From Acuticoccus sp051016205 (GTDB lineage Bacteria; Pseudomonadota; Alphaproteobacteria; Rhizobiales; Amorphaceae), in NCBI GenBank assembly GCA_051016205.1, contig CP136534.1:2542001-2606000 (forward strand): a DNA stretch of 64,000 bases, given 5' to 3'. Shown here piece by piece: positions 1 through 9,121 of this stretch. The translations under genes and the position numbers were made by a program. Below the pieces are notes generated by a model. It was given only the letters and a program-made list of their open reading frames with translations, made no database searches and was not told the origin of the DNA. Positions within the stretch are counted from its first letter, which is position 1. Each line of letters opens with the position of its first letter.

Positions 1-802
1 GGCCGAGCGGACGACGCCCATCCGATATGACCGCTCCAATAGCCGTTGGGAGACCCAGTTTGCCGGTACCATTGAACGGGAAATCATCCCCCGCCTTCTG
101 GCCGTCTCCACAGATCGTTCCTCTCCACAAACCATGGCGGACCGCGCGATGATTTTGGCCGTCGCGGAGGCCGCCGTCGCAGGGGAAGCGGCTGTCGTTC
201 AATCCCATGTGGAAACGCAAGCCCTTAGAGGAAAAAGCATCGGCGATGCCATGCTCGACCTCCTCGGCCCCGCTGCGCGCAGTCTTGGCGAGGATTGGGT
301 GAACGACCGGCGCGATTTCATGGATGTGACCATTGGCCTCGGCACACTCCAGCAAGTGGTGCACACCCTGTCAGGTGACCCTGAGGATGATGTGGCGTTC
401 GCCCGCCGCATTCTGCTGGCGCCCACCCCTGGCGAAGCCCACACGTTCGGTCTTGCTGTGGTGGATCATCTGTTCAGGCACGCGCGGTGGGATGTGTGTT
501 ACGCACCCTTTGCCACCCGCGAGGACCTCGTAGATATGGTCGGTACGGAGCATTTCTCCCTTGCGGGCCTGTCGATCGGCGGCGAAACGCTGATTGCGGA
601 GACCAAGCGCACCATCGCTGAATTGCGCTGCGCATCCATCAATCCGGATCTGAGGATCATTGTCGGCGGGCCTGCGGTAGAGCTTTGTGCGAACCTTTGC
701 GAGGCCGTCGGTGCGGATGCGGTCACTGTGGACGGGCGGCAAGCCGTTGCGCTGGCCAATTCGTGGGTGGCGCTCAACGTGGGTGCGGAGGCGGGTCGAT
801 GA
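1..802 (+). CDS. ppaA: PpaA/AerR-type cobalamin-binding photosynthesis regulator, 5' truncated
   Basis: The reading frame is open from base 2 with no ATG, GTG or TTG before the ATG at 134. The residues upstream of that ATG (TIEREIIPRLLAV) are typical of the family's N-terminal helix region, so the gene starts outside the window. The rest is a B12-binding (SCHIC) domain with the expected PGEAHTFGL segment, whose histidine lies in the corrinoid-binding loop, and a glycine-rich GLSIGGE strand-loop. Family members (AerR in Rhodobacter capsulatus, PpaA in R. sphaeroides) bind cobalamin and modulate CrtJ/PpsR repression of bacteriochlorophyll and carotenoid genes in the cytoplasm. The gene directly precedes ppsR, the usual partner. 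Identity is strong from the combination of domain and neighbour; light or redox sensing by this copy is inferred. Confidence 0.85.
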   Translation, partial: AERTTPIRYDRSNSRWETQFAGTIEREIIPRLLAVSTDRSSPQTMADRAMILAVAEAAVAGEAAVVQSHVETQALRGKSIGDAMLDLLGPAARSLGEDWVNDRRDFMDVTIGLGTLQQVVHTLSGDPEDDVAFARRILLAPTPGEAHTFGLAVVDHLFRHARWDVCYAPFATREDLVDMVGTEHFSLAGLSIGGETLIAETKRTIAELRCASINPDLRIIVGGPAVELCANLCEAVGADAVTVDGRQAVALANSWVALNVGAEAGR

Positions 803-848
803 ACCCTGACGATGACGTCTCACAACCAAGCGTCCGGGAGGGCTGAGC

Positions 849-2234
849 GTGGATGCGGCGACTGGTCCTTCCAGTGTCATCGGCGCGGAACTTGCCGCGT
901 TCGCAAACCTTGGGCCTGAAACGGTTGCAAACCTCATCGGTTCGGCATCGGACGTGTCTTTGGTGCTGGATGACAAAGGCATCATTCGCGATCTTGCGGT
1001 GACCGATCGCGATACGCCGCGCGACGCTTTTGAGGGATGGTTGGGTCGGCCTTTCGTTGACACGGTGTCCGTGGAAAGCCGCATGAAGGTGGAGCGTCTC
1101 CTGAGCACCGCGTGGACGGGCGAGTTTTGCCAGCCCACGCATGTGAACCATCCGCGCACGGGCGCTGAGGATCTGCCGATTCGCTACAGTGCAAGCCGCC
1201 TTAGCTCTGAGCGTGTGGTTGCCATCGGCCGGGATCTATCGCCTCTTGCCATGGCCCAGCGGCGCCTTCTTCTCGCCCAGCGCAACGCCGAGCGAGAGTA
1301 TGCGCGTTTGCGCAGCTCAGAAGCGCGCTACCGCCAGTATTTCAGCCTGTGTGATGAGCCTGTCCTGTTCGTGGACGTGAATGACAGGGTGACTGAATCC
1401 AACAAGGCAGCGTCCAGCTTGTGGGCGCAGCATCAGCGCCTGACGGGGCGCAAGATGGTCGACCTTGTGCGCGCCGGCGATCGTGCTGAACTTGCCGAAG
1501 CCATGGCCGCCGCCCGTGCAGCAGGAGCGGTGCGTATCGTCAAGGTCGATCCCGGACGTGTGGTGGTGGCCCCCTTGCGGCACGAAAAGGGCGCGCTCCT
1601 GTTGAGGTTTGCCGATGCCGTCCAGCCCCTGTCCCCTGTGGACAAATTGGGCCGCGTGGTGGAGGCAATGCCCGACGCATTTGTCGTCACCGACGAGAAC
1701 TTCACTGTCCTGACCGCCAATGCAGCGTTCGTGTCGCTCGTGGAGGCGACAAATCCTGAGGCGGTGGCCGGGGTGGCCCTTGAGCATTGGCTCGGCCGAC
1801 CGGGCGTCGACATTTCCGTCATCCGCTCCGCCCTTGCTGAGACAGGGGTGTTGCGGGCTTTCGCCACAGTGGTGCAAGGCGAATTGGGCCACAGCGCGGA
1901 TGTGGAAGTCTCTGCCGCGCGTGTGGTGGACAGCGGCGCCGTTTATGTGGGCCTGTCCATCCGTTACGGGAGCGTGCCAGAATCCATGTTACCACCTCGT
2001 TCAGCCCAGCAGCTTGCAGAGCTTGTGGGCCGTGTACCCATGAAGGAAATCGTGCGCGAGACCACGGACACCATCGAGCGCATGTGTATCGAGGCCGCGC
2101 TGGAGCTTTCCGGCGACAACAGAGCCTCTGCCGCTGAACTCCTGGGCCTCAGCCGTCAAAGCCTTTACGTAAAAATGCGTCGTTACGGGATTGTCGATGT
2201 GGACAGTGCTGACGATGCGGTGACGGCGTCCTGA
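849..2234 (+). CDS. ppsR: PpsR/CrtJ photosynthesis gene repressor
   Basis: A 461-residue protein with an N-terminal PAS-like region (about 25-140), a linker, two further PAS domains (about 155-260 and 270-380) and a C-terminal Fis-type helix-turn-helix (about 405-450; GDNRASAAELLGLSRQSLYV). This is the standard PpsR/CrtJ architecture and length. The family represses bch, crt and puc genes under oxygen at TGT-N12-ACA sites. Cys413 (RMCIEAALEL) sits just before the helix-turn-helix, at the place of the redox cysteine described in CrtJ/PpsR. The second described redox cysteine, between the PAS domains, is not obvious here. The GTG start at 849 follows a GGGAGGG ribosome site. The gene is 46 bases after ppaA, probably in one transcript. 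Confidence 0.92.
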   Translation: MDAATGPSSVIGAELAAFANLGPETVANLIGSASDVSLVLDDKGIIRDLAVTDRDTPRDAFEGWLGRPFVDTVSVESRMKVERLLSTAWTGEFCQPTHVNHPRTGAEDLPIRYSASRLSSERVVAIGRDLSPLAMAQRRLLLAQRNAEREYARLRSSEARYRQYFSLCDEPVLFVDVNDRVTESNKAASSLWAQHQRLTGRKMVDLVRAGDRAELAEAMAAARAAGAVRIVKVDPGRVVVAPLRHEKGALLLRFADAVQPLSPVDKLGRVVEAMPDAFVVTDENFTVLTANAAFVSLVEATNPEAVAGVALEHWLGRPGVDISVIRSALAETGVLRAFATVVQGELGHSADVEVSAARVVDSGAVYVGLSIRYGSVPESMLPPRSAQQLAELVGRVPMKEIVRETTDTIERMCIEAALELSGDNRASAAELLGLSRQSLYVKMRRYGIVDVDSADDAVTAS

Positions 2235-2439
2235 TCCACCCGGCTCGCTGAGGCGCTTTGGTCGCCCGGTGTTGATCCCCATGGTGTTGCCCTCAGCGTC
2301 GATGGGTAGTCGCTGATGGCGGTGGGGTCGTGTCTAGCCTCTCTCAACTGTGGTTCTCTCTCGCGGAGCGGTATTGCCAGGGCTTTGGCCGCCGCTCGTT
2401 TGAACCCGCGTCTCGGCTTCGAACGGTTCTCGAGCCTCG

Positions 2440-3147
2440 CTAAAGCGTTGATTCCAATCTTGTGTTGGCGATGAATTCTGGGACACTGGCCTGGTTGGGG
2501 AGGCTGAGGATGAAGGCGACGATGTCGGCGACCGTTGTGGGCTGAAGGCGCTCGGCAACAGGGGTGACGCCGGGGATGCCTGCAATCATTTCCGTGTCGA
2601 TGGCGCCGGGGCAGATGGCTGTGGCACGTAGGCCGTCGTCCCAACCTGCAAAGCGGCAGGCATGGGTCATAGCGACGAGGGCGTGCTTGGTCATCACGTA
2701 GCCGAGAGAGGTGGTGGCGTCGCGATAGCGCTTGCCGTCGGTGGAGGCAACGTTCACCACACGGCCCTGTCCCGTGGCTTTCAGATGGGGAAGGGCCGCG
2801 CGGATCAGGCGGAACGGGGCTTTGACGTTGACCTGCCACATGTCGTCAAGCTCGGCCTCGGTGCCTTTGTCGAAGCTCACCATTTTCAATAGGCCGGCGT
2901 TGTTGACGAGGGCGTCCACACGGCCGAAGTGCTCCGCCGCCGAGGTGACCCAGGCGTCCGCCGTGTCGGGGTCGTCCGCCTCGAACCTTGCCGTATGGAT
3001 GTGGGTGGCGGAGGTGTCGGCAAAGCGATCGGCAGCCTCCTGCGGGCGGCGTGCGCCTATGGAGACGGCCCAGCCTTCTGCGAGGAGTTTTTGCGAAATG
3101 GCAGCACCCAGTCCGCGGGCGCCGCCTGAGACCAATGCAACGCGCAT
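2440..3147 (-). CDS. short-chain dehydrogenase/reductase (SDR) family oxidoreductase
   Basis: A 235-residue Rossmann-fold SDR. It has the cofactor motif SGGARGLGAA near residue 7, the structural LVNNAG motif, a catalytic serine in VNVASTDG and the YVMTK (YxxxK) pair, so it should be an active NAD(P)-dependent oxidoreductase. It is the last gene of the minus-strand operon and starts 3 bases after the stop of the preceding SDR. In operons with a sugar-type importer and a DHDPS-family enzyme, such SDRs usually oxidise a sugar, lactone precursor or keto-acid intermediate. The substrate cannot be read from the sequence. Confidence 0.85.
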   Translation of the reverse strand: MRVALVSGGARGLGAAISQKLLAEGWAVSIGARRPQEAADRFADTSATHIHTARFEADDPDTADAWVTSAAEHFGRVDALVNNAGLLKMVSFDKGTEAELDDMWQVNVKAPFRLIRAALPHLKATGQGRVVNVASTDGKRYRDATTSLGYVMTKHALVAMTHACRFAGWDDGLRATAICPGAIDTEMIAGIPGVTPVAERLQPTTVADIVAFILSLPNQASVPEFIANTRLESTL

Positions 3148-3150
3148 CGC

Positions 3151-3933
3151 CTAGAACAGGCCTTGATAGACGCCGCCGTCGTTGACGATGTTCTGACCGC
3201 TGACGAAGCCCGCCTGGGCCGAGCACAAGAACGCGACCAGATCGCCGCACTCCTTCGGGTCGGCAAAGCGGCCTGCGGGGCAGCCCTTGATGCGGTCTTC
3301 CACTATGGCCTCGTAGGTTGTGTTGCCACGTTTGGCATGGCCGTGAAGGTTGGTGTGAAGGGCGTCTGTGTCGAAGAGGCCAGGGCACACGGTGTTGATG
3401 GTCACGTTGTGGCCGATGAGGTCGCGTACCGTTGCGGCAATGGCGCCTGACAGGGCAAGGCGGGCGGCGTGGGAGTGGGCAAAGCCGATCTGCGGGAACT
3501 TGATGAAGCTCACCGACATGGAAACGACGCGACCGAACTTGCGCGCCTTCATCCCTGGCGTGACCTTTTGGATAAGCTCGATGGAGGAGAGGAAGTGCTC
3601 TTCCAGCCAGCGCCGCCATTCTTCCCCGTCTATGGACTCGAACGGTGTGGGGACCTGGCGCACACCCGGGTTGGCGACCAAAATGTCAGCGTCGGGACAG
3701 GCGGCAAGGAGGGATTCGCGCCCTTCCTTGGTGGTGGCGTCGGCGGCGACTTCGCTGACCTCAACGCCGTGGGCGGTGCGGATTTCTTGTGCGGTTTGCG
3801 CCAAGGGTTCGGGGGTCCGCGCGTTCAGCGTCAGGTGAACGCCTTCTGCGGCGAGGGAGTGGGCGCAGGCGCGGCCCAAGCCCTTGCTGGCGGCCGTCAA
3901 GATGGCTTTGCGGCCGGCGATTCCAAGATCCAT
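3151..3933 (-). CDS. SDR family protein with a substituted catalytic tyrosine
   Basis: A 260-residue SDR with an N-terminal ASKGLGRA cofactor motif, a VANPG segment in place of NNAG, a serine-rich strand (VVSMSVS) and a conserved C-terminal GQNIVNDGG. Where the catalytic YxxxK is expected the sequence reads HSHAAR, so tyrosine is replaced by histidine and lysine by arginine. A subgroup of SDRs annotated as 3-oxoacyl-ACP-reductase-like or gluconate-dehydrogenase-like carries SNxxR-type motifs at this place, so it may be a family trait rather than decay. It lies between the DHDPS-family gene and the second SDR in the same operon. Activity and substrate are uncertain. Confidence 0.82.
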   Translation of the reverse strand: MDLGIAGRKAILTAASKGLGRACAHSLAAEGVHLTLNARTPEPLAQTAQEIRTAHGVEVSEVAADATTKEGRESLLAACPDADILVANPGVRQVPTPFESIDGEEWRRWLEEHFLSSIELIQKVTPGMKARKFGRVVSMSVSFIKFPQIGFAHSHAARLALSGAIAATVRDLIGHNVTINTVCPGLFDTDALHTNLHGHAKRGNTTYEAIVEDRIKGCPAGRFADPKECGDLVAFLCSAQAGFVSGQNIVNDGGVYQGLF

Positions 3934-3976
3934 GACTGTGTCCTAGGGCGTGATGCCGGTTTGAGGCGGGTGCAGC

Positions 3977-4894
3977 TCAGGCCGCGGGCTTAAGGTCCGG
4001 CAGGAGTGTGCCAAGGGCCTTTTTTAGCTCCGCAAGGGGCGCGCCTTCGAGGGGGAGGAGCGGCGGGCGTGGTAGGCCGCCGCCTGGAAGGCCGAGGGCG
4101 TCCATCGCTGCTTTTGTGGCGGGGTAAAGTGTGCGGCCGCCCGACGTGAAAAGATGGGTTAGCGCAAGGCCCGTGTCCTGGAGGGCGAACGCCTCGTCGA
4201 GGCGGCCCTCGTGGGTGGTCGACCAGATGTCGAGACAGCCGAGCCATACGTTGGGGAAGCAATCGATCAGCCCGTCAGCGCCTGCCAAGGTCGCCGCGAC
4301 GCCGTAGACGGAGGAGGGGCCGCAGAAGACGCGAATCCGGTCGCGCGTGGCAAGAAGCGTTTCGTGGAAGAGGCGCCAGTCGCCGGAGCTTTCCTTGATG
4401 GCGACGACGGGATCGAGGTCGGCCAAGATGCTGGCGATCTGGGCGGTGATGAGGTTCCCGGCGTTGCCTGGGATATTGTAGACGACGATGGGAAGGGGGG
4501 TCTTCGCGGCAATGGCTTGGAAGTGGGCGATGGTCTCATCTGCGCTCGTACGCACGAAGTAAGGCGGGGTGACGAGGATGGCATCGCACCCTGCGCGGTG
4601 AGCGGCCTCGGCGGTGGCAAGGACGTCGGCGGTGGTGATGGCAGCAGCGCCGAGGATGACGGGGCCGCGGCCGTGGGTGGCAGCGACGGCGGCCTCGGCC
4701 AGCGCTGCTTTTTCGGCGGCAGTGAGGGCCCAGAACTCGCCTGTGCAGCCGGCGACCACCATGCCTGTGGCGCCCGCGCGATAAAGGCGATCGATGTTGG
4801 CGGAAAAGCCATCAAGGTCGAGGCTGCCGTCGGTGCGGAAAGGGGTGGTGAGTGCCGGCATGGGGCCGGACCAGTCGATATCGTCACGGGTCAT
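3977..4894 (-). CDS. dihydrodipicolinate synthase (DapA)-family aldolase/dehydratase
   Basis: A 305-residue TIM-barrel protein of the DHDPS/N-acetylneuraminate lyase family. It shows GCTGE in place of the usual GTTGE phosphate-loop-like motif, the tyrosine of VVYNIPGN and the Schiff-base lysine in VAIKESSGD. Start ATG at 4894 is preceded by an AAGGAG ribosome site; the open frame further upstream runs into the ATPase gene and is not used. Next to a sugar-type ABC importer, two dehydrogenases and an IclR regulator, a role in cleaving or dehydrating a 2-keto-3-deoxy sugar acid or similar hydroxy-acid is more likely than lysine biosynthesis. The exact substrate is not known. Confidence 0.85.
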   Translation of the reverse strand: MTRDDIDWSGPMPALTTPFRTDGSLDLDGFSANIDRLYRAGATGMVVAGCTGEFWALTAAEKAALAEAAVAATHGRGPVILGAAAITTADVLATAEAAHRAGCDAILVTPPYFVRTSADETIAHFQAIAAKTPLPIVVYNIPGNAGNLITAQIASILADLDPVVAIKESSGDWRLFHETLLATRDRIRVFCGPSSVYGVAATLAGADGLIDCFPNVWLGCLDIWSTTHEGRLDEAFALQDTGLALTHLFTSGGRTLYPATKAAMDALGLPGGGLPRPPLLPLEGAPLAELKKALGTLLPDLKPAA

Positions 4895-4904
4895 GTTCGG
4901 CTCC

Positions 4905-5984
4905 TTATGGTGCGGCGGGTGCGGGGTGGTGATCGATGCGGCGGCCTTCGTCATCGGCGGCGAAGAGGTGAAGGCCCTCGGGGACAAGGACGATCTTGAC
5001 CGGGGTGCCCATGGCAAGGCCCAAATTGGCCGGCATCCGGGCGGTCAGGCGGGCGCCACCTTCGGTCTCAAGCATGACAATGGTCTCGTGGCCGGTCGGC
5101 TCCACAAGACGAATGATGCAGGGCGCGCCCTCTTCGCTCAACTGGACGTGCTCTGGTCTTACGCCAAGAGCGGCAGGGCCTTGCGGGGCGGCTGGGCCAA
5201 GGGGAAGGGTGAGGCCGGCGCCTTTGAAGACGGGGCCGTCGGAAAACTCCACGGTGCCGTCAATGAGGTTCATGGACGGGGTGCCGATGAACTCGGCGAC
5301 GAAGCGGTTCGCGGGGCGGTTGTAGACCGTCTCGGGCGCATCGAACTGTTGCAGGTGGCCGCCTGACATGACGGCGATGCGCTGGGCCATGGTCATCGCC
5401 TCAAGCTGATCGTGGGTGACGTAGACCATGGTCTTGCCAAGGCGCCTGTGAAGCTCGATCAATTCGGCGCGCATGTGGGCACGCAGCTTGGCGTCAAGGT
5501 TCGAGAGCGGTTCATCCAGGAGGAAGATTTGCGGATCGCGCACAAGAGCGCGGCCGAGGGCCACGCGTTGCTGTTGACCGCCTGAAAGTTGCTTGGGCTT
5601 TCGGTCGAGGAGCGGTTCCAATTGAAGGATTGCGGCGGTTTCTTTGACCTTCGCGGCGCGCTCGGGAGCTGGCACGCCCCGCTTTTTCAAAGGGTAGGCA
5701 ATGTTGCCGGCGACTGTCATGTGGGGGTAGAGCGCGTAGCTCTGGAAGACCATCGCAATGTCGCGCTTGGCTGGTGGCAGATCGTTGACGACGTTTGCGC
5801 CGACGCGGATCGTGCCTTCGCTCAGCGTATCAAGGCCTGCCAGCATGCGCAGTGTTGTGGTCTTGCCGCAGCCTGAGGGGCCGAGGAGGGCGACGAACTC
5901 GCCAGGGGCGATGGCAAGGTCGAGCCCATGGACGGCCGTGAAAGCGCCGAAGCGCTTGACCACCTGATCGAAGACGACTTCCAT
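4905..5984 (-). CDS. sugar-type ABC transporter ATP-binding protein (UgpC/MalK family)
   Basis: A 359-residue ATPase with Walker A GPSGCGKTT, Q-loop VFQSYALYPHMT, signature LSGGQQQR, Walker B IFLLDEPLSNLD, switch YVTHDQ, and a C-terminal TOBE/OB regulatory region (about 240-355) typical of MalK/UgpC proteins. The start codon overlaps the stop of the upstream permease gene as ATGA, which indicates translational coupling. It energises the importer formed by the next three upstream genes (two permeases and a periplasmic binding protein). Substrate is probably a carbohydrate, glycerol-phosphate-like compound or sugar acid, by family. Confidence 0.93.
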   Translation of the reverse strand: MEVVFDQVVKRFGAFTAVHGLDLAIAPGEFVALLGPSGCGKTTTLRMLAGLDTLSEGTIRVGANVVNDLPPAKRDIAMVFQSYALYPHMTVAGNIAYPLKKRGVPAPERAAKVKETAAILQLEPLLDRKPKQLSGGQQQRVALGRALVRDPQIFLLDEPLSNLDAKLRAHMRAELIELHRRLGKTMVYVTHDQLEAMTMAQRIAVMSGGHLQQFDAPETVYNRPANRFVAEFIGTPSMNLIDGTVEFSDGPVFKGAGLTLPLGPAAPQGPAALGVRPEHVQLSEEGAPCIIRLVEPTGHETIVMLETEGGARLTARMPANLGLAMGTPVKIVLVPEGLHLFAADDEGRRIDHHPAPAAP

Positions 5985-6814
5985 CAGCCCTTCACCCCGC
6001 CGGCGCCAAAGCCTCGGGTGAGGTAGCTGGAGAGGAAGGCGAAGATGATGATGAGGGGCAGGCTCATCATCACGGACGCGGCCATCAAGAGCGACCATTC
6101 GATGTTGAAGGCGGAGATCAGCATGGACATGACGCCTGTTGTGAGGGGGCGTGCCGATTCAGAGTTCACCAAGACGAGGGCGTACAAGTATTCGTTCCAG
6201 GACAGGATGAAAGTGAAGAGCGCCGTTGAGATGATCCCTGGGAGAAGCTGCGGGAGGATCACGTCGCGAAAGGCACCCAGGCGCGTGGCGCCGTCGACGA
6301 GGGCGGCCGATTCCAAGTCTTCGGGGATGCCGCCCATGAACGAGCGCAGGAGCCACAACGCATAAGGGAGCGCGAAGGTGGTGTAGGCCAAGACAAGGCT
6401 GAACAAAGTGTTGGAGACGCCGAGCGCCACCATCAACAAGTAGAGCGGGATGATGAGGACGACGGATGGCAACAGGTACGTGAAGAGGACCATCAGTGCC
6501 AAGGTGTCTCTGCCGCGATACTTGAAGCGCACAAGGCTGTAGGCGCCGAGGGTGGCAACGGCCACCACCAGTGTCGTGGTGGCGATGGACAGGATCGTAG
6601 AGTTCAGGAAGTAGTGGAGGAACGGCGTTTCGGTGAGGAGGCGCCAATAGTGCTCCAGCGTCGGGTTTTCTGGCAGAAGGCCTGGGGGGCGGCGGAACAG
6701 TTCGAACTGGGGTTTGAGGGAGGTGACGATCATCCAGAAGAGGGGAAAGATGATCGTCAAGATCAAGCTCCAAACGAAGAGGTTGAAGGCGAGGCGGCCT
6801 GCAAAACGGGTCAT
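5984..6814 (-). CDS. sugar-type ABC transporter permease (MalG/UgpE type)
   Basis: A 276-residue inner-membrane permease with an N-terminal membrane helix, about six membrane segments in all, and the EAA loop near residues 170-190 (DLESAALVDGATRLGAFRDVILPQ). This is the MalG-type half of a CUT1 sugar importer. It overlaps the upstream permease by 4 bases and the downstream ATPase by 3 bases, so the three proteins are translated together. Assignment to the subfamily is firm; the sugar is unknown. Confidence 0.92.
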   Translation of the reverse strand: MTRFAGRLAFNLFVWSLILTIIFPLFWMIVTSLKPQFELFRRPPGLLPENPTLEHYWRLLTETPFLHYFLNSTILSIATTTLVVAVATLGAYSLVRFKYRGRDTLALMVLFTYLLPSVVLIIPLYLLMVALGVSNTLFSLVLAYTTFALPYALWLLRSFMGGIPEDLESAALVDGATRLGAFRDVILPQLLPGIISTALFTFILSWNEYLYALVLVNSESARPLTTGVMSMLISAFNIEWSLLMAASVMMSLPLIIIFAFLSSYLTRGFGAGGVKG

Positions 6815-7701
6815 GACTCGCGGTCTTTCGCTTGGCGGATGTAGATGATCATGAAGATGAGCATGATCAGCATCATCGCGACGGCGTAGGCGGAGGCCAT
6901 CCCCATCTGGTTGAGGGCGAAAGCTTCCTTGTAGACCAGGAGCGACAAGGTTTGCGTGGAGATGACCGGGCCGCCGCCTGTCAAGAGGTAGATGAGGTCG
7001 AACTCTTTAAAGTCCCAAATGGCGCGCAGGAGGATGATGACGGCCAAGACGTCGCGCAGTTGCGGCAAGGTGACGTCGAAGAAGCGGCTGATGGGACCGG
7101 CGCCATCGATGCGGGCGGCCTCGTACAGCGATTCAGGGATGGTTTGCAGGCGGGCCAACACGGCGATGACCACGAAGGGGAAGTATTTCCACGCGCCCAC
7201 CAAGATGACGCTGACCATGGCGTTGGGCATGGAGCCAAGCCAATCCACAGGCATGTCGGTGAAGCCTGTCCACATGATGAAGTGGTTGAGGATCCCGTAA
7301 AGGTCGTTGAAGAGCCAACGCCAGACGAGGACGGCAACCACGGTGGACACGAAGTAGGGAAACAGGATGAGGCTGCGCGCCAGGGACCGGAACCACAGGT
7401 TCTGGTGAAGAAGAAGGGCGACTGCCACGCCGACGACGATTTGCAGAGTGAGGGTGCCGAGCGTCCAGATCAAGGTGTTGACGAGGGAACGCCAGAATTC
7501 ACCGGAGGCCAGGAGGGCTTGGTAGTTGTCGAGCCCGACGAAGCTGCCTTCTTGTGTGGGCGTGTAGATCTGGAAGAGGGACAGGTAGAGGGCGGAGACC
7601 AGGGGATAGACGATCACCGCGCAGAAAATCAGCACCGTCGGCGCAATGAGCATCGCGCCAAGGAATGCGTAGGAACGGTCGAGTTTGGCTGATGTGGACA
7701 T
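6811..7701 (-). CDS. sugar-type ABC transporter permease (MalF/UgpA type)
   Basis: A 296-residue membrane protein with about six predicted helices and the EAA loop SLYEAARIDGAGPISRFFDV near residues 190-210, where it contacts the ATPase. This is the MalF/UgpA-type partner of the next permease. It lies 56 bases downstream of the binding-protein gene, a gap that can hold a processing hairpin but shows no clear terminator. The open frame and family length agree with the ATG at 7701. Confidence 0.92.
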   Translation of the reverse strand: MSTSAKLDRSYAFLGAMLIAPTVLIFCAVIVYPLVSALYLSLFQIYTPTQEGSFVGLDNYQALLASGEFWRSLVNTLIWTLGTLTLQIVVGVAVALLLHQNLWFRSLARSLILFPYFVSTVVAVLVWRWLFNDLYGILNHFIMWTGFTDMPVDWLGSMPNAMVSVILVGAWKYFPFVVIAVLARLQTIPESLYEAARIDGAGPISRFFDVTLPQLRDVLAVIILLRAIWDFKEFDLIYLLTGGGPVISTQTLSLLVYKEAFALNQMGMASAYAVAMMLIMLIFMIIYIRQAKDRES

Positions 7702-7757
7702 GAAGCGTCAGGCGCTGCGGCGGAGAACCGCCGCCATGCACCGGTGCGGGCGCGTCA

Positions 7758-9086
7758 CTAGGAGTTCATGATGCCTTCGATGGACTTGGCGGTGTCGCCG
7801 ATGACGGTCTTGGCGTCCTCCCCGTTGAGGACGACGCGCTGCACCATGTCGGCAAGGACGCCTGAGTTGACGATTTCGCCGGCCTTCACGTTGGGGGTGT
7901 GGTCGGGCGATTCGTAGCCGAGGTTGAAGCCGCCGGCGGCTGCGGACGCCATCAGGTCCACCTCTTCGGTGTACTTTTCGATGATGGGGTTGTCCTGGTA
8001 GCGGGGGTCGTCGGAGATGGTTTGCAGCACAGGCAGGACGTGGCCCGGGGCAGCGTGCAGCTGTGCGATGTAGCCCTCGGGGTCGAACAGGAAGGCGGCG
8101 AAGCGCTTGGTCTCCTCCATGTGCGGGGCGGCCTTCGGGATGAAGACGGACGGGAAGTCGTTAAACGTCCAGGGGCTGACATCGCGGGAGACGCGCGGGT
8201 ATAGGGCGCAGGTGACGCTGTCGGCAATGGGCGGGTTCTGCTCATTGACGTTGATAAGGACGCGGCCTGTGTAGATGCCTGTGGCGGTGGCGCCGCTGAC
8301 GAAGGCGGTGAGACTTTCGCCCCAGGAATAGTTGGTGGCGCCTGGGGGGCAGAACTCGCGCATGGACGTATAAAAATCCAGCGCGTTGCGGGTGGCATCG
8401 CTGTCGAGTGCCACGTCGAGGTCGGGTGTGAAGATCTGACCGCCGGCAAGGTGGATGAAGCCGATGATGGTCAGCGTCGTCATGGAGTTTTTGGCGTAGG
8501 GGAGGGGGGCGCCGTAGATGCCGCCTTTTTGCATTTTCTGGCAGGCGGCGCGCAGATCGTCCCACGTCTCGGGAATTTCAAGACCGGCTTCGCCAAGGAG
8601 GTCGGAGCGCACCCACAGCATGTTGGCGGCGGAGTTGCCGATGCCGGTGCCGGCGTACTGGCCTTTGTCGATCTCATAAATGTCGTTCGCGCCGGGATAG
8701 TATTTCTCCGGGCCAACCATGGAGATAACGTCGTTAAGCGGCTCCAAGAGGTCGTTGCGCCAGTAGTTGGATACGGCGAAGGACGGCAGGTGGGTGACGA
8801 CGTTGGGCACATCACCGCTGGCAAAAGCGGCGGCGAGCTGGGGGGCGTACCCTTCATCGGACGTCTTTTCGAAGACGACTTTGATGTTGGGGTGGGCTTT
8901 TTCGAAGTTGTCGATCTGAAGCTTATAGGCGGCAAGCTGTGCGGGGGAGGCCTGGGGGGACCACCAGCGGATGGTCACCGGGTCCTGCGCGGCAAGGGGT
9001 GTGGCAAAACCGGCCAATGCCCCTGTTGCGGCCATGCCCTTCAAGGCGGTGCGGCGTGTCAGGCCGCCTGTGAATGTGCGCGTCAT
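7758..9086 (-). CDS. ABC transporter substrate-binding protein (family 1), Tat-type signal
   Basis: A 442-residue periplasmic solute-binding protein. The N-terminus carries a twin-arginine signal (LTRRTALKG followed by a hydrophobic, alanine-rich stretch and a cleavage site near LAAQD), so it should be exported folded. The mature part starts VTIRWWS and has the DNFEKAHPNIKVVFE pattern usual for CUT1 sugar binding proteins. It is the first gene of the minus-strand operon and faces the divergent IclR regulator across a 146-base promoter region. The ligand is not deducible; sugars or sugar acids are the family norm. Confidence 0.9.
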   Translation of the reverse strand: MTRTFTGGLTRRTALKGMAATGALAGFATPLAAQDPVTIRWWSPQASPAQLAAYKLQIDNFEKAHPNIKVVFEKTSDEGYAPQLAAAFASGDVPNVVTHLPSFAVSNYWRNDLLEPLNDVISMVGPEKYYPGANDIYEIDKGQYAGTGIGNSAANMLWVRSDLLGEAGLEIPETWDDLRAACQKMQKGGIYGAPLPYAKNSMTTLTIIGFIHLAGGQIFTPDLDVALDSDATRNALDFYTSMREFCPPGATNYSWGESLTAFVSGATATGIYTGRVLINVNEQNPPIADSVTCALYPRVSRDVSPWTFNDFPSVFIPKAAPHMEETKRFAAFLFDPEGYIAQLHAAPGHVLPVLQTISDDPRYQDNPIIEKYTEEVDLMASAAAGGFNLGYESPDHTPNVKAGEIVNSGVLADMVQRVVLNGEDAKTVIGDTAKSIEGIMNS

Positions 9087-9106
9087 GTGGTGCCTCCCAA
9101 CCCAAT

Positions 9107-9121
9107 GTTCGCATATCGAAC
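9107..9121. promoter_or_regulatory. Candidate IclR operator palindrome
   Basis: GTTCG-CATAT-CGAAC is a perfect 5-base-arm inverted repeat, 20 bases upstream of the start codon of the binding-protein gene and about 110 bases before the IclR gene. IclR-family operators in proteobacteria are often TTCG/CGAA palindromes of this size. The position suits repression of the transport operon. Binding is inferred. Confidence 0.6.
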
